Shown here: positions 18,239-28,168 of the stretch, piece by piece
Numbering within the stretch: position 1 is the stretch's first letter
Layout: each line of letters opens with the position of its first letter
Assembly (NCBI RefSeq): GCF_005796185.1
Contig: NZ_VAHM01000013.1
Location: forward strand, 62,001-126,000
DNA from: Pseudarthrobacter sp. NamB4
GTDB lineage: Bacteria; Actinomycetota; Actinomycetes; Actinomycetales; Micrococcaceae
Direction of reading: 5' to 3'
Length of the DNA: 64,000 bases
Program-made: the position numbers and the translations under genes
The notes under the pieces: model-generated
What the model was told of the DNA's origin: nothing
Database searches by the model: none
The model's input: the letters and a program-made list of their open reading frames with translations, nothing else

Positions 18239-18255
18239 GGTCCTGAAACAGGACC
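18239..18255. promoter_or_regulatory. perfect 17-bp palindrome upstream of the ABC exporter
   Basis: GGTCCTG-3 nt-CAGGACC lies about 110 bases before the permease start. It has the size and symmetry of a TetR- or GntR-type operator, but no such regulator is in the window. It could also be a small hairpin in the leader. Confidence 0.35.
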
Positions 18256-18288
18256 AAGCCATTTTAAGCAGACCGGCCAATCATACGT

Positions 18289-18318
18289 GGCCTCCCCGGG
18301 ACTCGCCGAAGGGAGGCC
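18289..18318 (-). terminator. hairpin downstream of serA
   Basis: GGCCTCCC and GGGAGGCC form a perfect 8-bp stem with a 14-base loop, 29 bases after the serA stop on the minus strand. There is no U-tract, so termination strength is uncertain. Confidence 0.4.
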
Positions 18319-18346
18319 GGTGGTTCGGTGTTTCCCCCGTTGTGGG

Positions 18347-19936
18347 CTAGTCCTCCAGGTCCACTTCACGGACCATCTCTGCACCGATGCCGGCCTTGAT
18401 GGCATCCAGGACCTGCTGGGGCACAGAGCTGTCGATGGTGAGCAGTGCGAGCACCTGTCCGCCCTCGTTCGAGCGCGCAACCTGCATGCCGGCGATGTTG
18501 ATGTTGTTCATGCCCAGGATGTGCCCGATGGTTCCCACCACGCCGGGACGGTCGGTGTAGGCCACAACCACCAGGTGTTCACTGATGGGGATTTCCACCT
18601 CGAACCCGTTGATGCCCACCAGCTTCTGGATCTGCTTGGGCCCGGTCAGGGTGCCGGCCACGGAGATCTGGCTGCCGTCGCTCAGGGCGCCGCGCAGGGT
18701 CAGGACGTTCCGGTAGGACTCAGTTTCCGGGGTGGTGATCAGGCGGACATTGATGCCGCGCTGCTCTGCGATGACCGGGGCGTTGACGTAGGACACCTGC
18801 TCGGTAACGACGTCGGCGAAGATCCCCTTCAGCGCGGCCAGCTCCAGGACCTTGACGTCAAGGGAGGAGATCTCACCGGCCACTTCGATGTCGAACTGCG
18901 TCAGCGAGGCATGTGTCAGGGCGGTGAAGATGCGGCCGAGCTTCTCGATCAGCGGGATGCCCGGGCGGACATCGGGGGCGATGACACCGCCCGCGACGTT
19001 CACGGCATCGGGAACCAGCTCGCCGGCAAGTGCCAGGCGGACGGACTTCGCAACCGAAACACCGGCCTTTTCCTGTGCCTCGTCGGTGGAGGCACCCAGG
19101 TGCGGCGTGACCACCACGTTGTCCAGCTTGAAGAAGGGCAGGTCCGTGCTGGGCTCCTTGGCGAAGACGTCGACGCCGGCGCCGGCGATTTCGCCGTCCT
19201 GCAGGGCTGTGAAAAGGGCTTCTTCGTCCACGAGGCCGCCGCGGGCCACGTTCACCACGTAGGCGGTGTTCTTCATCTTCTTAAAGGCATCCGCGCCCAG
19301 CATGCCCACCGTCTCCGGCGTCTTGGGCATGTGGATGGTGATGAAGTCGGCCTGGGCCAGGAGTTCGTCAAGCGTTACCAGCTGCACCCCAAGCTGAGCT
19401 GCACGGGCCGAGGTGATGTAGGGGTCGTAGGCGAGGATCTTGGTGTCGAAGCCCTTGAGCCGTGCAGCCACGAGGGCACCGATCCGGCCGAGGCCGATGA
19501 TGCCGATCTTTTTCTCGAAGAGCTCGATGCCCGTGTACTTGGAGCGCTTCCACTCGCCGTCCTTGAGGGCTGCGCTTGCCTGCGGAATGTGGCGGGCCAG
19601 GCTGAGGATGTGGCCCACGGTGAGTTCAGCGGCGGAGACGATGTTGGAAGTGGGCGCATTAACCACCATCACGCCGGCCTGGGTGGCGGCCTTGATGTCC
19701 ACGTTGTCCAGGCCAACACCGGCACGGGCGATGACCTTGAGGTTCTTCGCGGCGGCAATCGCCTCGGCATCGACCTGGGTGGCGGAGCGGACCAGGATGG
19801 CGTCAACGTCGCCGATGGCAGAGAGCAGCTGGGAACGGTCGGCGCCGTCTGTCTGGCGGATTTCGAAGTCCGGGCCCAGCGCCTCGATCGTGGCGGGGGA
19901 AAGTTCTTCGGCGAGCAGTACTACGGGTTTTGACAC
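18347..19936 (-). CDS. serA: D-3-phosphoglycerate dehydrogenase
   Basis: A 529-residue enzyme converting 3-phosphoglycerate to 3-phosphohydroxypyruvate, the first step of serine synthesis. The catalytic half carries the nucleotide motif IGLGRIG and the HMPKT substrate region. An intervening (ASB) domain and a C-terminal ACT domain (GVVGTIGHILGMNNINIAGM) follow, giving the long actinobacterial type I form usually subject to serine feedback inhibition. The GTG at 19936 has AGAGGAT upstream and starts the conserved SKPVVLLAEELSPATIEAL. It lies between ilvC and the ABC exporter and is separated from ilvC by a terminator hairpin. Confidence 0.96.
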   Translation of the reverse strand: MSKPVVLLAEELSPATIEALGPDFEIRQTDGADRSQLLSAIGDVDAILVRSATQVDAEAIAAAKNLKVIARAGVGLDNVDIKAATQAGVMVVNAPTSNIVSAAELTVGHILSLARHIPQASAALKDGEWKRSKYTGIELFEKKIGIIGLGRIGALVAARLKGFDTKILAYDPYITSARAAQLGVQLVTLDELLAQADFITIHMPKTPETVGMLGADAFKKMKNTAYVVNVARGGLVDEEALFTALQDGEIAGAGVDVFAKEPSTDLPFFKLDNVVVTPHLGASTDEAQEKAGVSVAKSVRLALAGELVPDAVNVAGGVIAPDVRPGIPLIEKLGRIFTALTHASLTQFDIEVAGEISSLDVKVLELAALKGIFADVVTEQVSYVNAPVIAEQRGINVRLITTPETESYRNVLTLRGALSDGSQISVAGTLTGPKQIQKLVGINGFEVEIPISEHLVVVAYTDRPGVVGTIGHILGMNNINIAGMQVARSNEGGQVLALLTIDSSVPQQVLDAIKAGIGAEMVREVDLED

Positions 19937-19991
19937 GGCTGATCCTCTGCGTTGCAGTCCTGGGGATGACATCAAGTCTAGGCCGACGCAA

Positions 19992-20027
19992 AGGCCGGGC
20001 TCACATTGTTAAGTGTGAACCCGGCCT
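19992..20027 (-). terminator. terminator hairpin after ilvC
   Basis: AGGCCGGG/CCCGGCCT plus TCACA/TGTGA form a stem of about 13 bp with one mismatch and an 8-base loop, just downstream of ilvC on the minus strand and followed by TTTGCG. It probably ends the ilvBNC transcript before serA. Confidence 0.65.
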
Positions 20028-20063
20028 CACGGTGCCCAAGGGGGTGGTTGGTGGCAGACAGCC

Positions 20064-21173
<1,110 letters not shown>

Positions 21174-21686
21174 CTAGGCGGAACGCAGCGCCCGGTCACT
21201 CATGGAGCGGGATCCCCGTCCAACGGCCAGGGTGCCGGACTGCACGATTTCGCGGATGCCGAAGGGCTCCAGCACTGAAAGCAGCGCTGCGAGCTTCTCC
21301 GGGGTACCGGTTGCCTCGATCACCAACGAGTCGGTGGACACGTCGACGACGGCGGCGCGGAACAGGTCTGCAGCCTGGGTTACCTGCAGGCGTGTTGCGG
21401 CATCCGCACGTACCTTGACCAGGATGTGGTCTCGCTGTACGGAAGATTCAGAGGTGAGCTCAACGATCTTGATGACGTTGATCAGTTTGTTGAGCTGCTT
21501 GGTGACCTGCTCAATGAGGTCGCCGTCGGCGTCGACAACGACCGTCATCCGGGAGATCCCCGGAACCTCGGTGGGGCCGACTGCCAGGGAGTTGATGTTG
21601 AAGGCGCGGCGGGCGAAGAGGCTGGCAACCCGGGTCAGGACGCCGGGCTTGTCTTCGACCAGGACGGAAAGTGTATGGCGGCTCAT
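21174..21686 (-). CDS. ilvN: acetolactate synthase small (regulatory) subunit
   Basis: A 170-residue subunit with an N-terminal ACT domain (TLSVLVEDKPGVLTRVASLF, RRAFNINSLAVGPTE) and a C-terminal domain ending IREIVQSGTLAVGRG. It binds valine and confers feedback inhibition and full activity on IlvB. The ATG at 21686 is two bases after the ilvB stop, so the two are translated together in the ilvBNC unit. The longer open frame upstream lies inside ilvB and is not used. Confidence 0.97.
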   Translation of the reverse strand: MSRHTLSVLVEDKPGVLTRVASLFARRAFNINSLAVGPTEVPGISRMTVVVDADGDLIEQVTKQLNKLINVIKIVELTSESSVQRDHILVKVRADAATRLQVTQAADLFRAAVVDVSTDSLVIEATGTPEKLAALLSVLEPFGIREIVQSGTLAVGRGSRSMSDRALRSA

Positions 21687-21688
21687 GG

Positions 21689-23593
21689 TCAGTCCTCTTC
21701 TTCCCATTCCGGGGTCATGTTGCGGGCAACCTGGATCTGGTCGTTGCTTACGCCGGCGGGCACCATCGGCCACACCATGGAGTTGGGGCTCACCACGAAG
21801 TCAATGACCACAGGACGGTCGTTGATTTCGAGGGCCTTCTGGATGGTGGCGTCGATGTCCTCATCGCGTTCGCAGCGGAACGAGGCGCAGCCGTAGGCCT
21901 CACCCAGCTTGACGAAGTCCGGGATACGGACGGTGTCGTGGCCGGTGTTCAGGTCCGTGTTCGAGTAGCGGCCCTCGTAGAAGAGGGTCTGCCACTGCCG
22001 CACCATGCCCAGCGAGGAGTTGTTGATGACAGCCACCTTGATGGGGATGTTGTTGATAGCGCAGGTGGCCAGTTCCTGGTTGGTCATCTGGAAGCAGCCG
22101 TCACCGTCGATCGCCCAGACCACGCGGTCCGGCTCGCCAACCTTGGCGCCCATCGCTGCCGGAACGGCGTAACCCATGGTGCCGGCTCCGCCGGAGTTCA
22201 GCCAGGCGTGGGGGCGCTCATACTTGATGAACTGCGCGGCCCACATCTGGTGCTGGCCCACACCGGCTACGTAAACCCCTTCGGGACCGGTCAGCGCACC
22301 GATGCGTTCGATGACTTTCTGCGGGGCCGTGAGGCCGTCCTCCGGTTCAGTCCAGCCCAACGGATAGGTTTCCTTGAGGTTGTTCAGGAAGGCCCACCAG
22401 GTGGTGAGGTCCGGGACGCCGGAAGCCTCGAACTGGGTCCTGACTGCCTCGGTGAGCTCAGGAATGATCTCCTTGACGGATCCGACGATGGGGACATCAG
22501 CGGGCCGGTTCTTCGAGATTTCGGCGGGGTCGATGTCCGCGTGGATCACCTTGGCCATGGGCGCGAACGTCTTGAGCACGCCGGTCACCCGGTCGTCGAA
22601 GCGGGCGCCCAGAGTGATCAGGAGGTCTGCCTGCTGCAGGGCAGTCACGGCGGAAACGCTGCCGTGCATGCCGGGCATTCCCATGTGCTGCGGATGCGAG
22701 TCCGGGAAGACTCCTTTGGCCATCAGGGTAGTGACCACAGGCGCTCCGGTAGCTTCCGCAAGGGCACGCAGTTCGGCAGAGGCGTGCGCCTTGACCACGC
22801 CGCCGCCGACGTACAGGACGGGCTTGGAGGAGGCGGCGATGAGCTTGGCAGCCTCGCGGACCTGCTTGTTGTGGCCACGGGTGACGGGCCGGTAGCCGGG
22901 CAGGTCCACCTTGGGCGGCCAGGAAAAGGTCATCTCTCCCACCTGGGCGTCCTTGGCCACGTCCACCAGGACGGGACCGGGGCGGCCCGTGGAAGCGAGG
23001 TGGAAGGCCTCGGCCATGACGTGCGGAATGTCATTGGGGTCGGTCACCAGGAAGGAATGCTTGGTGATGGGCATGGTGATGCCCACGATGTCGGCTTCCT
23101 GGAAAGCATCGGTGCCGATTACACCGCTGGATACCTGGCCGGTGATGGCCACCAGCGGCACGGAGTCCATGTGCGCGTCCATGATGGCGGTAACGAGGTT
23201 GGTGGCACCCGGGCCGGAGGTGGCGATGCAGACGCCCACCCGTCCGGTGACCATGGCGTAGCCTTGCGCGGCGTGGCCGGCTCCCTGTTCGTGACGGACC
23301 AGCACGTGGTTCATGCTGGAGGCCATCAAGGGGTCATAGGTGGGCAGGATCGCGCCACCGGGCAAACCGAAAATATCGTCGACGCCGAGTTCTTCGAGCG
23401 AGCGGACAATAGCTTGCGAGCCGGTCATCACCGTTGGTGGTACAACGTTGTTCGGCCCAAGGACAGGAGAGGCGGCGGCAAGGTCGGCGACGACGGCGTG
23501 CTCGGCCGTCCGCTCGGCGCGGTCCGGAGCCTTTGCGGCTCCAGCGGACTTAGTAGCCATCAGCGAGGGGCTGATCGGCGATCCTTTGCTCAT
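21689..23593 (-). CDS. ilvB: acetolactate synthase large (catalytic) subunit
   Basis: A 634-residue TPP- and FAD-dependent enzyme making acetolactate from pyruvate and acetohydroxybutyrate from pyruvate plus 2-ketobutyrate. The conserved [12 protein letters not shown] is near residue 75 and the TPP-binding motif starts [19 protein letters not shown]. The N-terminal 50 residues are Ala-rich and variable, as in other actinobacterial IlvB. The ATG has AGGAAGA upstream. It is the first structural gene after the attenuator and is followed by ilvN and ilvC. Confidence 0.97.
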   Translation of the reverse strand: MSKGSPISPSLMATKSAGAAKAPDRAERTAEHAVVADLAAASPVLGPNNVVPPTVMTGSQAIVRSLEELGVDDIFGLPGGAILPTYDPLMASSMNHVLVRHEQGAGHAAQGYAMVTGRVGVCIATSGPGATNLVTAIMDAHMDSVPLVAITGQVSSGVIGTDAFQEADIVGITMPITKHSFLVTDPNDIPHVMAEAFHLASTGRPGPVLVDVAKDAQVGEMTFSWPPKVDLPGYRPVTRGHNKQVREAAKLIAASSKPVLYVGGGVVKAHASAELRALAEATGAPVVTTLMAKGVFPDSHPQHMGMPGMHGSVSAVTALQQADLLITLGARFDDRVTGVLKTFAPMAKVIHADIDPAEISKNRPADVPIVGSVKEIIPELTEAVRTQFEASGVPDLTTWWAFLNNLKETYPLGWTEPEDGLTAPQKVIERIGALTGPEGVYVAGVGQHQMWAAQFIKYERPHAWLNSGGAGTMGYAVPAAMGAKVGEPDRVVWAIDGDGCFQMTNQELATCAINNIPIKVAVINNSSLGMVRQWQTLFYEGRYSNTDLNTGHDTVRIPDFVKLGEAYGCASFRCERDEDIDATIQKALEINDRPVVIDFVVSPNSMVWPMVPAGVSNDQIQVARNMTPEWEEED

Positions 23594-23642
23594 CGGACTC
23601 TTCCTTGTGGATCATCTGTGGTTCGTGGAAACTGCGGGGAAT

Positions 23643-23679
23643 AAAAAAACCCCTCAGCCTGGCGGCTCTTCGAGGGGTT
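23643..23679 (-). terminator. ilvB attenuator terminator
   Basis: On the minus strand AACCCCTC and GAGGGGTT form an 8-bp stem with a 16-base loop, followed by a run of seven T. It lies between the leader peptide and ilvB, so it is the intrinsic terminator of a transcription-attenuation system. GCGCGTG (within the leader) can pair with CACGCGC (23686-23680) directly before the terminator, and TTCGTTACC (23755-23747) can pair with GGTAACGAA (23699-23691). These two pairings cross and are mutually exclusive. Confidence 0.9.
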
Positions 23680-23707
23680 GCGCGTGACGGTTCGTTACCA
23701 GTGGAGG

Positions 23708-23761
23708 CTAATGTGCCACGCGCTTGGTAAGTACGACGACGATGCCGGTAACGAAAGTCAT
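23708..23761 (-). CDS. ilv leader peptide
   Basis: A 17-codon frame encoding MTFVTGIVVVLTKRVAH. Five consecutive branched-chain codons (Ile-Val-Val-Val-Leu) plus two further Val make ribosome stalling sensitive to charged tRNA-Val, -Ile and -Leu. It lies upstream of the terminator and ilvB, the arrangement described for Corynebacterium and Streptomyces ilvBNC. No Shine-Dalgarno precedes the ATG, and the promoter ends about seven bases before it, so the leader is probably translated from a leaderless 5' end. Its own codons form one arm of the alternative RNA pairing. Confidence 0.88.
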   Translation of the reverse strand: MTFVTGIVVVLTKRVAH

Positions 23762-23767
23762 GCGTTC

Positions 23768-23797
23768 AGTTTTCCCTCTTGGCGAGATCAGTGTCAA
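23768..23797 (-). promoter_or_regulatory. ilvBNC promoter
   Basis: On the minus strand a consensus TTGACA (23797-23792) and a weak AAAACT (23773-23768) are 18 bp apart. The predicted start of transcription falls at or next to the leader-peptide ATG. Confidence 0.6.
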
Positions 23798-23821
23798 CGA
23801 GGCGTGGCGCGATCTCACCAT

Positions 23822-23839
23822 GTGGACAACACTGTCCAC
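23822..23839. promoter_or_regulatory. inverted repeat upstream of the ilvBNC promoter
   Basis: GTGGACA-4 nt-TGTCCAC is a perfect 7-bp dyad 25 bp upstream of the -35 box. Its position suits an activator or repressor site acting on ilvBNC in addition to attenuation; the protein is unknown. Confidence 0.4.
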
Positions 23840-23908
23840 CCTTCGATCCTATCGCGGCTGGATCAAACCGGAGCCATTGACCACTGGCGGCGGCAGGCTT
23901 AATGAGGG

Positions 23909-23967
23909 TGATACGAGAGGGCCCCTTCCGGAAGGCGCCCAGCGCCTTCCGGAAGGGGAAGGTATCA
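23909..23967 (-). terminator. strong hairpin at the ilvD 3' end
   Basis: A perfect 17-bp stem with a 3-base loop (CCCCTTCCGGAAGGCGC and its complement, 23922-23958) is enclosed by an outer TGATAC/GTATCA pairing that includes the ilvD stop codon. There is no long U-tract. It probably terminates or stabilises ilvD mRNA and separates it from the ilvBNC promoter. Confidence 0.65.
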
Positions 23968-25683
23968 TCCGCAGTAAGCGCCCGTGCTGGCGCTGTGCAC
24001 CAGTTTGGCGTACTTGGCCAGGACGCCCTTGGTGTAGCGTGCCGGCAGCGGCTGCCAGCCCACCTTGCGGGACTCGAGCTCGGCCTCGTCCACCAGCAGG
24101 TCGAAGCTGCGTGCGGCGATGTCAACGCGGATCCGGTCGCCGTCCTTGACGAAGGCGATGGGACCGCCGTCGACGGCTTCAGGGGCAACGTGCCCGATGC
24201 ACAGCCCTGTGGTGCCGCCCGAGAACCGCCCGTCCGTGAGGAGGAGGACGTCCTTACCCAGGCCCGCGCCCTTGATTGCACCGGTAATGGCGAGCATCTC
24301 GCGCATGCCGGGGCCGCCCTTGGGGCCTTCGTAGCGGATGACCACCACGTCGCCCTTCTGGATCTGGCCCTTGTCCAGCGCATCCAGGGCGCCCTGCTCG
24401 CGTTCGAAGACGCGGGCGGTGCCCTCGAAGACGTCGGCGTCGAACCCGGCGCTCTTGACCACCGCGCCTTCGGGGGCCAGCGAGCCGTGGAGGATGGTGA
24501 TGCCGCCGGTCTTGTGGATGGGGTTGTCCAGCGCGCGCAGGATCTTGCCGTCAACGTCCGGCGGGTTGATGGCTTCGAGGTTCTCGGCGACCGTCTTGCC
24601 GGTGACGGTGAGGCAGTCACCGTGCAGCAGGCCGGCGTCGAGCAGCGCCTTCATGATCACCGGCACGCCGCCGATCTTGTCGACGTCGGTCATGACGTAG
24701 CGGCCGAAGGGCTTGAGGTCGCCCAGGTGCGGGATCTTGTCGCCGATGCGGTTGAAGTCATCGAGGGTCAGCTCAACCTCGGCTTCACGGGCGATCGCCA
24801 GCAGGTGCAGCACGGCGTTGGTGGACCCGCCGAAGGCCATGGTAACGGCGATGGCGTTCTCGAAGGCCTTCTTGGTCATGATGTGCCGGGCTGTGATCCC
24901 CTTGCGCAGCAGGTTGACCACTGCCTCGCCGGACTTGCGGGCATATTCATCACGACGGCGGTCCGCCGAGGGCGGTGCGGCTGAGCCGGGCAGGGACATG
25001 CCCAGCGCCTCGCCGATGCAGGCCATGGTGTTGGCGGTGTACATGCCGCCGCAGGCGCCTTCGCCCGGGCAGATGGCCTTCTCGATGCGGGTGAGGTCCT
25101 CCATGCTCATCTTGCCCGCGGCGCAGGCACCAACGGCCTCGAAGGCGTCAATGAGGGTGACTTCCTTCTCTGAGCCGTCCTCAAGCTTGACCCAGCCGGG
25201 CATGATGGAGCCGGCGTAGAGGAAGACACTGGAAAGGTCCAGGCGGGCCGCAGCCATCAGCATGCCCGGAAGGGACTTATCGCAGCCAGCCAGCAGCACG
25301 GAGCCGTCAATCCGCTCGGCCTGCATCACGGTCTCCACGGAGTCTGCGATGACTTCGCGGGACACCAGGGAGAAGTGCATGCCTTCATGCCCCATCGAGA
25401 TGCCGTCGGAAACGGAAATGGTCCCAAACTGCATCGGGAAACCACCGCCTGCATGAACGCCTTCCTTGGCGCCCTGGGCAAGCCTGTTGAGAGAGAGGTT
25501 GCACGGAGTAATTTCGTTCCACGAGCTCGCAACACCGACCTGGGGCTTGGCGAAGTCGTCGTCCCCCATGCCTACCGCGCGGAACATGCCGCGTGCCGGT
25601 GCAGCATGGATTCCGTCGGTTACAACCCGGCTCCGGGGTTTGATATCAGGCTTGTTCTCGGTTGCAGTCTGGGTGTCACTCAT
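23965..25683 (-). CDS. ilvD: dihydroxy-acid dehydratase
   Basis: A 572-residue Fe-S enzyme that dehydrates dihydroxy acids to the 2-keto acids of valine and isoleucine. Cluster cysteines are visible in [16 protein letters not shown] and [17 protein letters not shown], and the C-terminal region has [20 protein letters not shown] chose the ATG at 25683 ([19 protein letters not shown]); the much longer open frame upstream is Arg/Gly/Pro-rich and looks like antisense to the next gene. It has its own upstream region rather than being joined to ilvBNC. Confidence 0.97.
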   Translation of the reverse strand: MSDTQTATENKPDIKPRSRVVTDGIHAAPARGMFRAVGMGDDDFAKPQVGVASSWNEITPCNLSLNRLAQGAKEGVHAGGGFPMQFGTISVSDGISMGHEGMHFSLVSREVIADSVETVMQAERIDGSVLLAGCDKSLPGMLMAAARLDLSSVFLYAGSIMPGWVKLEDGSEKEVTLIDAFEAVGACAAGKMSMEDLTRIEKAICPGEGACGGMYTANTMACIGEALGMSLPGSAAPPSADRRRDEYARKSGEAVVNLLRKGITARHIMTKKAFENAIAVTMAFGGSTNAVLHLLAIAREAEVELTLDDFNRIGDKIPHLGDLKPFGRYVMTDVDKIGGVPVIMKALLDAGLLHGDCLTVTGKTVAENLEAINPPDVDGKILRALDNPIHKTGGITILHGSLAPEGAVVKSAGFDADVFEGTARVFEREQGALDALDKGQIQKGDVVVIRYEGPKGGPGMREMLAITGAIKGAGLGKDVLLLTDGRFSGGTTGLCIGHVAPEAVDGGPIAFVKDGDRIRVDIAARSFDLLVDEAELESRKVGWQPLPARYTKGVLAKYAKLVHSASTGAYCG

Positions 25684-25953
25684 ACGGGAAAGTCTATGGC
25701 TCCAGGACGCGCTGCATGAAAGGACTTGGGCCTCTGGGACCAAAAACGGGAAAATTCGCATCCAACAGTGGACGTCCATCTCGAATCGTGAGACGTGCGC
25801 TGCCCCACTCCCCTTCGGCTTGTGGCGCACCTCACCCTCCGGGCTGTCCAGCCCGCCCTGCGGCACGTCTGCCTTCCATGAACCTGGACAGCCGTGGCCA
25901 CCAGACGTAGCGTCGGGCAGGACACCTTGAAAATCCCGACTGAAGGGCTTGAT

Positions 25954-27081
25954 GTGGATCTCGTTTTCTGGATCATTCTTATCGTTCTCCTCGCCGGCGT
26001 TGTGTGGTGGCTGTTGAACCGCAGCCGCGCGTCGAAGGATGGAACTTCTTCCAGGGCGCGAGATGCGTCCGGCACTCACGGCACCCGGTCCGACGGGGCG
26101 CTCTCCGGTGGCGGCGGGACTGCGGCCTCCGCCGAAGCCGCCGGGACCACCGGCATTGCCAGCGCAGCAGGGTTTGGGCGGGCTGCCGAACCAGCGGCGC
26201 CGGCCACTGCGGAGGAACCCGCTGAAACTGCTGCGGCACCTGCAGCTGCCGGCGGCCCGGAAAGCACGGGGGCCGGCTCCCCGGCGTCGTCCACCGGACG
26301 CCGGGAAGAACACCGCCGCCAGGACGAAGCCGAGTGGGAAACCCAGTGGTCGGAAGCATCCGGCTCCGGATCCTCCGCCCTTTCCCACGCCAGCGGCCGA
26401 AACGACGCCAACGAGGACGTGGCCGGGAAGGCCGGTGGCGGCACGGAGGGCGGCGGCCAGGAAAGTGCGGCCGCGATGTTCGGTGGGTCTGCGCACCCGG
26501 CAGGAGCCGCACCGGTGGCAGGCTCCGCGGAACCTGCGCCGGACGCAGCAGCTGGAACCCGGCCTGTCCACCATTCCGAGTACACAGATCCGCACGCCCC
26601 CACCCTCCCCGGCGCGGAAACGGCCGCTGTGGAGGACCTGGATGACGCCGGCACGGAGGTCAGTGCCCCAACGTCGGGGCGCCCAGCCACCGGCCCGGGC
26701 ATGGCAGCGGACCAGGCGCCGGAGCCAGGACAGGCCGGGGCAGTTCCGGCGGGCGCCGCCGCTGCGGAGACTGCAGACCGCACCCAGTCCTCGGCCCTGG
26801 TGGAGGCCGGAGCGGACCACACCGGGGAGCCGCAGTCCGCCCCGGTATATGAAGCGGCAGGGCACCTCGCGGCGGAGGAGCCCTACGGTGCCGGCTCCGC
26901 CGCCCCCGCAGCTGACGGAAGCGGGCCGGCAGACTACCCGGTGAAGGGTGATGCCGGAGCCATGGTCTACTACGGCGAGGAGCACCCTGACTACGAACAG
27001 GCCAGCGCTGACGTGTGGTTTGAGTCCGAGGCCCATGCCGAAGCGGCAGGGTTCCGGGCTCCGCGCCGCAAGCGCCTGTAA
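25954..27081 (+). CDS. single-pass membrane protein with long Ala/Gly/Pro/Glu-rich tail
   Basis: About 375 residues from a GTG at 25954, which has AGGG at a suitable distance; the frame is open from 25894. The N-terminus is one membrane helix ([19 protein letters not shown]) followed by a basic stop-transfer segment (NRSRASK). The remainder is low-complexity, dominated by Ala, Gly, Glu, Pro and Ser, with probable disorder. It ends with a more ordered stretch ([40 protein letters not shown]) that may be the conserved functional part. No family is recognised and the function is unknown. Confidence 0.7.
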   Translation: MDLVFWIILIVLLAGVVWWLLNRSRASKDGTSSRARDASGTHGTRSDGALSGGGGTAASAEAAGTTGIASAAGFGRAAEPAAPATAEEPAETAAAPAAAGGPESTGAGSPASSTGRREEHRRQDEAEWETQWSEASGSGSSALSHASGRNDANEDVAGKAGGGTEGGGQESAAAMFGGSAHPAGAAPVAGSAEPAPDAAAGTRPVHHSEYTDPHAPTLPGAETAAVEDLDDAGTEVSAPTSGRPATGPGMAADQAPEPGQAGAVPAGAAAAETADRTQSSALVEAGADHTGEPQSAPVYEAAGHLAAEEPYGAGSAAPAADGSGPADYPVKGDAGAMVYYGEEHPDYEQASADVWFESEAHAEAAGFRAPRRKRL

Positions 27082-27279
27082 GGGAAGGGGGACAGTTCTG
27101 CAGAAGCGGCGCCGAAGCGGGATTGGCCTGTGGGCCAATTCACAATCCTCATTGCCGGCCCACGCCTCCGCAGCCGGGCGACCGGGAGGCGGTTACGGCC
27201 TCCCGGCCAGCCGGAAACCGCGGATTTCTGCTGGTTTTGCCATCGACAGAGAGGCCAGGCCCCTCAACTCCGGGCCGAT

Positions 27280-27308
27280 TTCACATGAACAAAAAGTTCG
27301 TGTAGAGT
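27280..27308 (+). promoter_or_regulatory. putative tRNA-Lys promoter
   Basis: TTCACA (27280-27285) and TAGAGT (27303-27308) are spaced by exactly 17 bp, about 60 bases before tRNA-Lys. The rest of the roughly 280-base gap between the membrane protein and the tRNA shows nothing else I can support. Confidence 0.5.
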
Positions 27309-27368
27309 TTCATGTCGTTGCGGAGGTCAACGGGGAAAGAAAAGCCCGGTGATCAAGGCAAAAGGAAT

Positions 27369-27444
27369 GCACCTCTAGCTCAATTGGCAGAGCAATTGAC
27401 TCTTAATCAATGGGTTCCGGGTTCAAGTCCCGGGGGGTGCACCA
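27369..27444 (+). tRNA. tRNA-Lys (anticodon CUU)
   Basis: Cloverleaf with acceptor GCACCTC/GGGGTGC, anticodon stem ATTGA/TCAAT around loop CTCTTAA (anticodon CUU), T-loop GTTCAAGTC, discriminator A and encoded CCA. Confidence 0.96.
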
Positions 27445-27450
27445 GGGAGA

Positions 27451-27491
27451 AAAAGCCTCCGGCTCACAGCAATGTGGGTCGGAGGTTTTTT
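27451..27491 (+). terminator. rho-independent terminator of tRNA-Lys
   Basis: GCCTCCG pairs with CGGAGGT around an inner CTCAC/GTGGG helix, followed by a T6 run. It starts seven bases after the tRNA CCA. Confidence 0.88.
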
Positions 27492-27549
27492 GTTGCATGC
27501 CCACTGTGCCGCGCGTTCATCCGCTTCTTGTCGGCGGTGGCCGGAGCAC

Positions 27550-27591
27550 AAAAAAGGCGTGTCCCCAACCTGGACAAGCTGGGGACACGCC
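27550..27591 (-). terminator. rho-independent terminator of the MarR gene
   Basis: GGCGTGTCCCCA and TGGGGACACGCC form a perfect 12-bp stem followed on the minus strand by TTTTTT, 28 bases after the regulator's stop codon. Confidence 0.9.
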
Positions 27592-27619
27592 GCGGCAGCA
27601 TCGGGGCCACCCGAAATGT

Positions 27620-28081
27620 CTAGGGAGTGTTGTTAACCAGGGCGTCCGCGCTGGGCGAGGTGGCGAACTGGCTGGCCAGCTCCCGCACCACCGCCTGGAG
27701 CTCCTGCCGGAGCACATCAGGATCGATTGACGCTGATGCCAGCACTGAACGTTCCATTTGCACTGCCGCTGCCACTGCCTCCTTGCCGCGCTCCGTGAGT
27801 GACACAACATGGCTCCTGCGGTCCGACGTGCTGCGGACGCGGACAATGTGCCCGTGCGACTCCAGCCGGCTCAGTGTCTTCCCCATGGTCTGGGCCTGGA
27901 CACGGACGTATTGGGCAAGCTGCGCCTGGGTCATGGGGCCTTGCGCGTCGAGGACCTCGATGGCGATGACACCGGCGTGGGTGAGGCCAATAGCGCCGAG
28001 TTTTTCATTCCAGGAGTGTTCAACGAGGCGCGCAGCAGTGGACAAGAGGCGCCCCGTGGGCCAGTGATCCATATCAGGCAT
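27620..28081 (-). CDS. MarR-family transcriptional regulator
   Basis: About 153 residues with a winged helix-turn-helix in the middle (MTQAQLAQYVRVQAQTMGKT, LSRLESHGHIVRVRSTSDRR) flanked by helical dimerisation segments, typical of MarR. The ATG at 28081 is preferred over an upstream TTG: a -10-like TATACT lies seven bases before it, consistent with a leaderless message. It is divergent from the Bcp peroxiredoxin gene with an 87-base gap, so control of that gene or a peroxide or electrophile response is plausible but unproven. Confidence 0.87.
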   Translation of the reverse strand: MPDMDHWPTGRLLSTAARLVEHSWNEKLGAIGLTHAGVIAIEVLDAQGPMTQAQLAQYVRVQAQTMGKTLSRLESHGHIVRVRSTSDRRSHVVSLTERGKEAVAAAVQMERSVLASASIDPDVLRQELQAVVRELASQFATSPSADALVNNTP

Positions 28082-28168
28082 AGCAGCAAGTATAGCCAAG
28101 TGGTGATTAGCACTGGTTCCCCCTGCTTACTAGGCTGTTGTGTCCCGCCTGCAACAAGGAGAAAAACA

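Noticed and set aside
21671..23644. Plus-strand open frame of about 657 codons opposite ilvB
   Set aside because: Antisense shadow of acetolactate synthase, with no plausible domain or start signal.
25684..27138. N-terminal extension of ilvD to about 1057 codons
   Set aside because: The extra sequence is Arg/Gly/Cys-rich, lies opposite a real plus-strand gene, and DHAD proteins are about 570 residues.
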